From Dehalococcoidia bacterium (GTDB lineage: Bacteria; Chloroflexota; Dehalococcoidia; GIF9; UBA5629): a stretch of DNA of 8,947 nucleotides. Position 1 is the stretch's first letter. Each line of letters begins with the position of its first letter. Shown piece by piece: positions 6,408 through 8,947 of the stretch. The stretch spans positions 1 to 8,947 of the forward strand of contig JAFGLP010000089.1 of assembly GCA_016927965.1 (NCBI GenBank), written 5' to 3'. The notes beneath the pieces are model-generated. The model was not told where the DNA came from and did not search any database. It saw only the letters and a program-made list of their open reading frames with translations. A program made the translations under genes and the position numbers.

Positions 6408-7103
6408 ATGAAGTGTTTAATACTTGCCAGCGGTTTTGGGACAAGGATGTATCCTTTGACTTTAAACCATGCCAAAGCGTTATTGCCTTACAGGGGCAAG
6501 CCTATGATAAACCATATTGTAGATAAGATCCCACGCGATATTAAAATTCTGGTAAATGTAAATAAAAAGTTCGCAGCGGATTTCCTGGCATGGCGGAAAC
6601 AGCAAAACAGGGAGATAACGATCTGTGTGGAGGAGGTCTATTCTGAAAAAGAGATGCTTGGCGCTGTGGGAGCGCTTAATTACTGGATTAAAAACATGGG
6701 AATCAAGGAAGACCTGATGCTGTTCGGCAGCGATAACTACTTTGAATTTGATTTGAATGAATTTATTTCTGCTTTTAACGGGAAAAATACTCTTGTTGCA
6801 GTTTATGACGTCGGCCATCCCTCTAAAGCAACACAATATGGTGTTGTCGAACTGGACGGGAAACGTATCGTTGAACTGGAAGAAAAGCCGGCCAACCCCC
6901 AATTCAGCCTCGTTGCCACTGCCTGCTGGATAGTCCCGTCTAAAGTATTTCCATTAATTGAGGAATTTTGCAGGGGGGTGATGCGGGACAATCTCGGCAG
7001 TTTTATTAAGTATCTAATTGGCAAAGACGAAGTACTGACTTATCCATTCAAACAAGCATGGATAGATATCGGCAGCCTGGAGATATATAATGCAACTAAA
7101 TAG
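6408..7103 (+). CDS. Sugar-phosphate nucleotidyltransferase family protein
   Basis: A 231-residue nucleotidyltransferase of the NTP_transferase (glucose-1-phosphate thymidylyl/uridylyltransferase-like) superfamily. It would activate a sugar phosphate with an NTP to give an NDP-sugar. The N-terminus MKCLILASGFGTRMYPLT contains the nucleotide-binding G9-x-G11-T12-R13, followed by K23 in AKALLPY. GSDNYF (106-111) carries the metal-binding aspartate region, VVELDGKRIVELEEKP (145-160) the sugar-binding strand, and WIDIGSLEIY (218-227) the C-terminal signature. It stops after the catalytic domain, with no hexapeptide-repeat extension. I chose the ATG at 6408, preceded by GGGGGA, because family members start directly at this strand; an in-frame GTG at 6378 would add ten unrelated residues. 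The sugar and nucleotide cannot be read from the sequence. No neighbouring glycan genes help. Confidence 0.88.
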   Translation: MKCLILASGFGTRMYPLTLNHAKALLPYRGKPMINHIVDKIPRDIKILVNVNKKFAADFLAWRKQQNREITICVEEVYSEKEMLGAVGALNYWIKNMGIKEDLMLFGSDNYFEFDLNEFISAFNGKNTLVAVYDVGHPSKATQYGVVELDGKRIVELEEKPANPQFSLVATACWIVPSKVFPLIEEFCRGVMRDNLGSFIKYLIGKDEVLTYPFKQAWIDIGSLEIYNATK

Positions 7104-7116
7104 AGGACTGGCATTT

Positions 7117-7142
7117 TTTACAGCAGGGATCCCCGCTGTAAA
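7117..7142. terminator. Palindrome after the nucleotidyltransferase gene, possible terminator
   Basis: TTTACAGC (7117-7124) and GCTGTAAA (7135-7142) flank AGGGATCCCC. The whole 26 bases is self-complementary apart from one A/C mismatch (7125/7134), so 12 of 13 positions pair. It begins 13 bases after the stop codon, which suits a terminator. However, neither strand has a T-run after the stem; the T-run lies before it on the plus strand. It could instead be an operator or leader hairpin for the gerW-like gene downstream. Confidence 0.4.
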
Positions 7143-7183
7143 GTGGGCTTAATAATACGGAGGAATTACTTAACGCATAAACA

Positions 7184-7190
7184 GGGAGGT
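7184..7190 (+). promoter_or_regulatory. Strong ribosome binding site of the gerW-like gene
   Basis: GGGAGGT ends 5 bases before the ATG at 7196. A second GGAGG at 7159-7163 has no start codon at a usable distance and looks unused. No convincing promoter was seen in the 92-base gap, although a sporulation sigma factor site could be missed by eye. Confidence 0.7.
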
Positions 7191-7195
7191 CAGCA

Positions 7196-7558
7196 ATGGA
7201 AGATATTGAAAACATGGTTAAGACTACTTTAAGTCAAATTGAGAAGGTATTGAACAATAAAACAGTTGTGGGAGAGCCCATAACAGTAGGTGATACCACC
7301 TTGATCCCCTTGCTCAGTATGGGCTTTGGATTTGGTGCAGGCGGTTCAGGCAAAACCGATTCTGCTGCGCAGCCCGGCAGTGGAGCTGGCGGTGGTGGTG
7401 GTATGAAGCCTATTGCTATTATTGTCGTTGATAAGGATGGGGTCAGGATTGAACCTATTAAAAGCAGTGTGGCTGCTGCTATCGAAAAGCTCGGTGAGAA
7501 GGTGCCGGATGTCATGGAGAAAATAGCTGAAAAATGGGGTGACAAGAAAAAGGAATAA
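7196..7558 (+). CDS. GerW/YtfJ family (spore protein) homologue
   Basis: A 120-residue protein of the GerW (YtfJ) family. The usual layout is clear: an N-terminal helix (about 4-20, VKTTLSQIEKVL), the conserved VVGEPITVGDTTLIPLLSMGFGFGAGG (24-50), a glycine-rich low-complexity linker (GSGAGGGGG, 61-69), the strand KPIAIIVVDKDGVRIEPI (71-88), and a charged C-terminus. In Bacillus subtilis the homologue is a spore protein needed for normal germination. Similar proteins also occur in bacteria not known to sporulate, so the name alone does not prove sporulation here. It is followed directly by a DUF2953 gene; ytfI (DUF2953) and ytfJ are likewise neighbours in Bacillus, which supports both assignments. 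The ATG has a strong ribosome site. Confidence 0.9.
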   Translation: MEDIENMVKTTLSQIEKVLNNKTVVGEPITVGDTTLIPLLSMGFGFGAGGSGKTDSAAQPGSGAGGGGGMKPIAIIVVDKDGVRIEPIKSSVAAAIEKLGEKVPDVMEKIAEKWGDKKKE

Positions 7559-7564
7559 AAGACC

Positions 7565-8146
7565 TTGGCGCTTCTTATAGTCTGCTTACTCATCCTCTCG
7601 CTCATAATCCTGATACTGGTGTCGCCTGTCTATGTTGAAACAACGGCTGTATTCCGCGGGCGCGCTGATCTCAGTCTAAAGGTACATTTTATTTTCCATC
7701 TTTTTTATTGGGAATTAAAAAAACAAAAGCCAGGCACCCGAAAAAACCGCATTACAGAAAGCCAACGAAAAAGTATCCCTGTTTCCTCACGTTTATTTCG
7801 TGTGGTCCAGATAAGTGGCTTGTGGGACAAAATAAAGCTTTTGTACAGTGGTCTGGCTGCTGGAATAAAAGTCCGTGATGTCGAATCCGATATAATAATC
7901 AGCCTGGGTGATGATTATTACTCGGGGATGATGATAGGCCTCCTGCTGCCCCTTATCCTTTTCTTGAACAGCCGGTTTTCCACCAGGCTTGAGCTGCATC
8001 CTGCTTTTGAAGAAGATCTGCTGATCGAAGGTTACCTGCGCGGTATTTTTCAGATGCGTCCGATTATGGTTTTGCTCCCGCTGGCCGCATTCGTATTTTC
8101 CCGGCCGGGCTGGAAAGCGCTATGCATAATGGTCAGGGACAAATGA
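7565..8146 (+). CDS. DUF2953 domain membrane protein (YtfI-like)
   Basis: A 193-residue protein with an N-terminal membrane segment (about residues 3-20, LLIVCLLILSLIILILV) and two further hydrophobic stretches near 118-134 and 164-176. The conserved-looking segment DIIISLGDDYYSGMMIGLL resembles the core of DUF2953, a family of unknown function found next to YtfJ-type genes. The assignment rests on this weak resemblance, the size and the neighbour. The start is a TTG at 7565 with AAGGA 10 bases upstream; the ribosome site lies across the end of the gerW-like gene, 6 bases away, which indicates an operon. No ATG is available before the middle of the protein. The stop overlaps the next ATG. Role inferred: membrane partner of the GerW-like protein, untested. 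Confidence 0.7.
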   Translation: MALLIVCLLILSLIILILVSPVYVETTAVFRGRADLSLKVHFIFHLFYWELKKQKPGTRKNRITESQRKSIPVSSRLFRVVQISGLWDKIKLLYSGLAAGIKVRDVESDIIISLGDDYYSGMMIGLLLPLILFLNSRFSTRLELHPAFEEDLLIEGYLRGIFQMRPIMVLLPLAAFVFSRPGWKALCIMVRDK

Positions 8147-8418
8147 AAAAGGAGATACCTGTAATTGAGGCAGCTATCAAACTCGGAGATATGAAAATTA
8201 CTCTGTTGACCATGCAGATCATCACATGGTCCAGCATAAAGGGCATGCTGTATTTTAATGCAACCAGGCGGCCGGTTTATGCCGTGTTATCCGGCAACGG
8301 GCAGAACAAGGTAATGGATATGCTCGGACAGGAGGTTTCTATTCATCAGGCGAAAATGGAATTTCCATGTTTAGATGTGAATCAAGCTGGGGTAGAGTAT
8401 CCTCACCGCGAACGCTGA
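8143..8418 (+). CDS. Unrecognised small protein, 91 residues
   Basis: I do not recognise this protein. The ATG at 8143 overlaps the stop of the DUF2953 gene in an ATGA arrangement, a strong sign of translational coupling; AGGGA lies just upstream, though at short spacing. A start at 8122 would add seven residues. There is no signal peptide or cysteine cluster. Residues about 22-32 (ITLLTMQIITW) are hydrophobic but short, and PVYAVLSGNG (46-55) looks like a strand and turn. The last 26 codons overlap, on the other strand, the C-terminal tail of the NYN gene, so one of the two ends may be less constrained. If real, it is the third member of the gerW-like operon. Confidence 0.55.
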   Translation: MKKEIPVIEAAIKLGDMKITLLTMQIITWSSIKGMLYFNATRRPVYAVLSGNGQNKVMDMLGQEVSIHQAKMEFPCLDVNQAGVEYPHRER

Positions 8419-8947
8419 TATGATTGACTGTTGATGGCGCCTGCTGCCTGTGGCGCGGCTTCTTGCGCCTGGATGGATATGGTCGCTGTGTGCCCGTCCA
8501 CAGGCCGGTAAAGTATTTCCTGTCAAGCTGATGCAGAAAATCGGCGGAGTTCAGGAGGTCTCTGGAAGTAGCGTTTTCAAAATAAGCGACTTCTACCTGC
8601 TTTCCCATATTTTTAACCACCTGCAGAGTGTATCCGAAGTCGGAATCTCCGCTGACCAAGATGGCAATATCGTATGAATTGTTTGAGGCGAAATACTGCA
8701 AATCGGTAGCCAGCATCACATCTATGCCTCTCTCCACCGGTATGCCCTGTGACAGCTTGGTAGTACCAAGCCTCAGTTCCAGGTAGGGAGTTTTTCTGAG
8801 TGTCTCCAGGAAATCCTGCTGTTCCCTTGTGCCGTCAGTTCTTTGAATGGGTTCCTGTAATACATTGTAGTAATATGTGCGGACCAGGCATCTTTGCCCG
8901 ACCAGCTTTTTTGTGAATTCAGCAAAATTTAAATCAACACGTTTAAA
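8339..8947 (-). CDS. NYN (LabA/DUF88) ribonuclease-like protein, N-terminus beyond right edge
   Basis: An open frame of 202 codons plus stop continuing to the last base of the window, so the N-terminus, including the expected first VDxxN-type aspartate motif, is missing. The NYN domain core is clear: RGIDVMLATDL followed by YDIAILVSGDSDF and KNMGKQVEVAYF. These correspond to the conserved aspartates of the PIN-like metal-dependent nuclease fold in the LabA/DUF88 family. After the domain ends (about KYFTGLW) there is a basic, low-complexity tail of roughly 58 residues (RRKKPRHRQQ and beyond) that may bind nucleic acid or be disordered. Family members are proposed RNases, but no substrate can be inferred. 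A GTG at 8737 is only an internal codon: the frame and the domain continue upstream of it. Confidence 0.88.
   Translation of the reverse strand, partial: FKRVDLNFAEFTKKLVGQRCLVRTYYYNVLQEPIQRTDGTREQQDFLETLRKTPYLELRLGTTKLSQGIPVERGIDVMLATDLQYFASNNSYDIAILVSGDSDFGYTLQVVKNMGKQVEVAYFENATSRDLLNSADFLHQLDRKYFTGLWTGTQRPYPSRRKKPRHRQQAPSTVNHISVRGEDTLPQLDSHLNMEIPFSPDE

Noticed and set aside
7234..7605. Open frame of 123 codons on the minus strand opposite the gerW-like gene
   Set aside because: The proline-rich stretch is simply the reverse of the glycine-rich linker; there is no ribosome site.

Overview
The window looks like a chromosomal segment from a strictly anaerobic bacterium of roughly balanced base composition. 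The evidence is a complete four-subunit pyruvate:ferredoxin oxidoreductase operon, two large iron-sulfur proteins, and a pair of genes (GerW/YtfJ-like and DUF2953) that sit together in spore-forming Bacillota. A clostridial (Peptococcaceae-like) host fits best. I cannot exclude a Dehalococcoidia-type Chloroflexota, because GerW-like and NYN proteins also occur outside spore formers. No rRNA, tRNA, CRISPR array, insertion sequence or phage gene was recognised.

Left part (1-5440, all minus strand). Reading from 5440 leftwards, the order is porC (gamma), porD (delta), porA (alpha), porB (beta), a short-chain dehydrogenase-like gene, and then two tandem paralogues that join an N-terminal winged-helix-like domain to an iron-sulfur region. 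The second paralogue is cut by the left window edge. The four por genes are packed with gaps of 6-13 bases. A promoter-like pair lies before porC. A second and better one lies in the 107-base gap before the iron-sulfur genes, so these may form their own unit. The Por complex would oxidise pyruvate (or run in reverse as pyruvate synthase) with ferredoxin. The iron-sulfur proteins are plausible electron partners or redox sensors, but no sequence feature proves this.

Middle (5522-7103). A DUF45/YgjP-type zinc metallopeptidase gene on the minus strand diverges from a sugar-phosphate nucleotidyltransferase gene on the plus strand. The 115 bases between them hold a promoter-like pair for the plus-strand gene.

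Right part (7104-8947). A near-perfect 26-base palindrome precedes a plus-strand cluster: a GerW/YtfJ family gene, a DUF2953 membrane protein gene starting at TTG, and an unrecognised 91-residue gene whose ATG overlaps the preceding stop codon. This cluster converges on, and overlaps by 80 bases, a minus-strand NYN (LabA/DUF88) nuclease-like gene that runs off the right edge.

Most unusual points: the dehydrogenase-like protein lacks the catalytic Tyr and Lys, PorD lacks the first regular cysteine of its first cluster motif, and the iron-sulfur paralogues are duplicated and carry an extra cysteine-rich module of unknown role. I did not find a convincing wholly new system.
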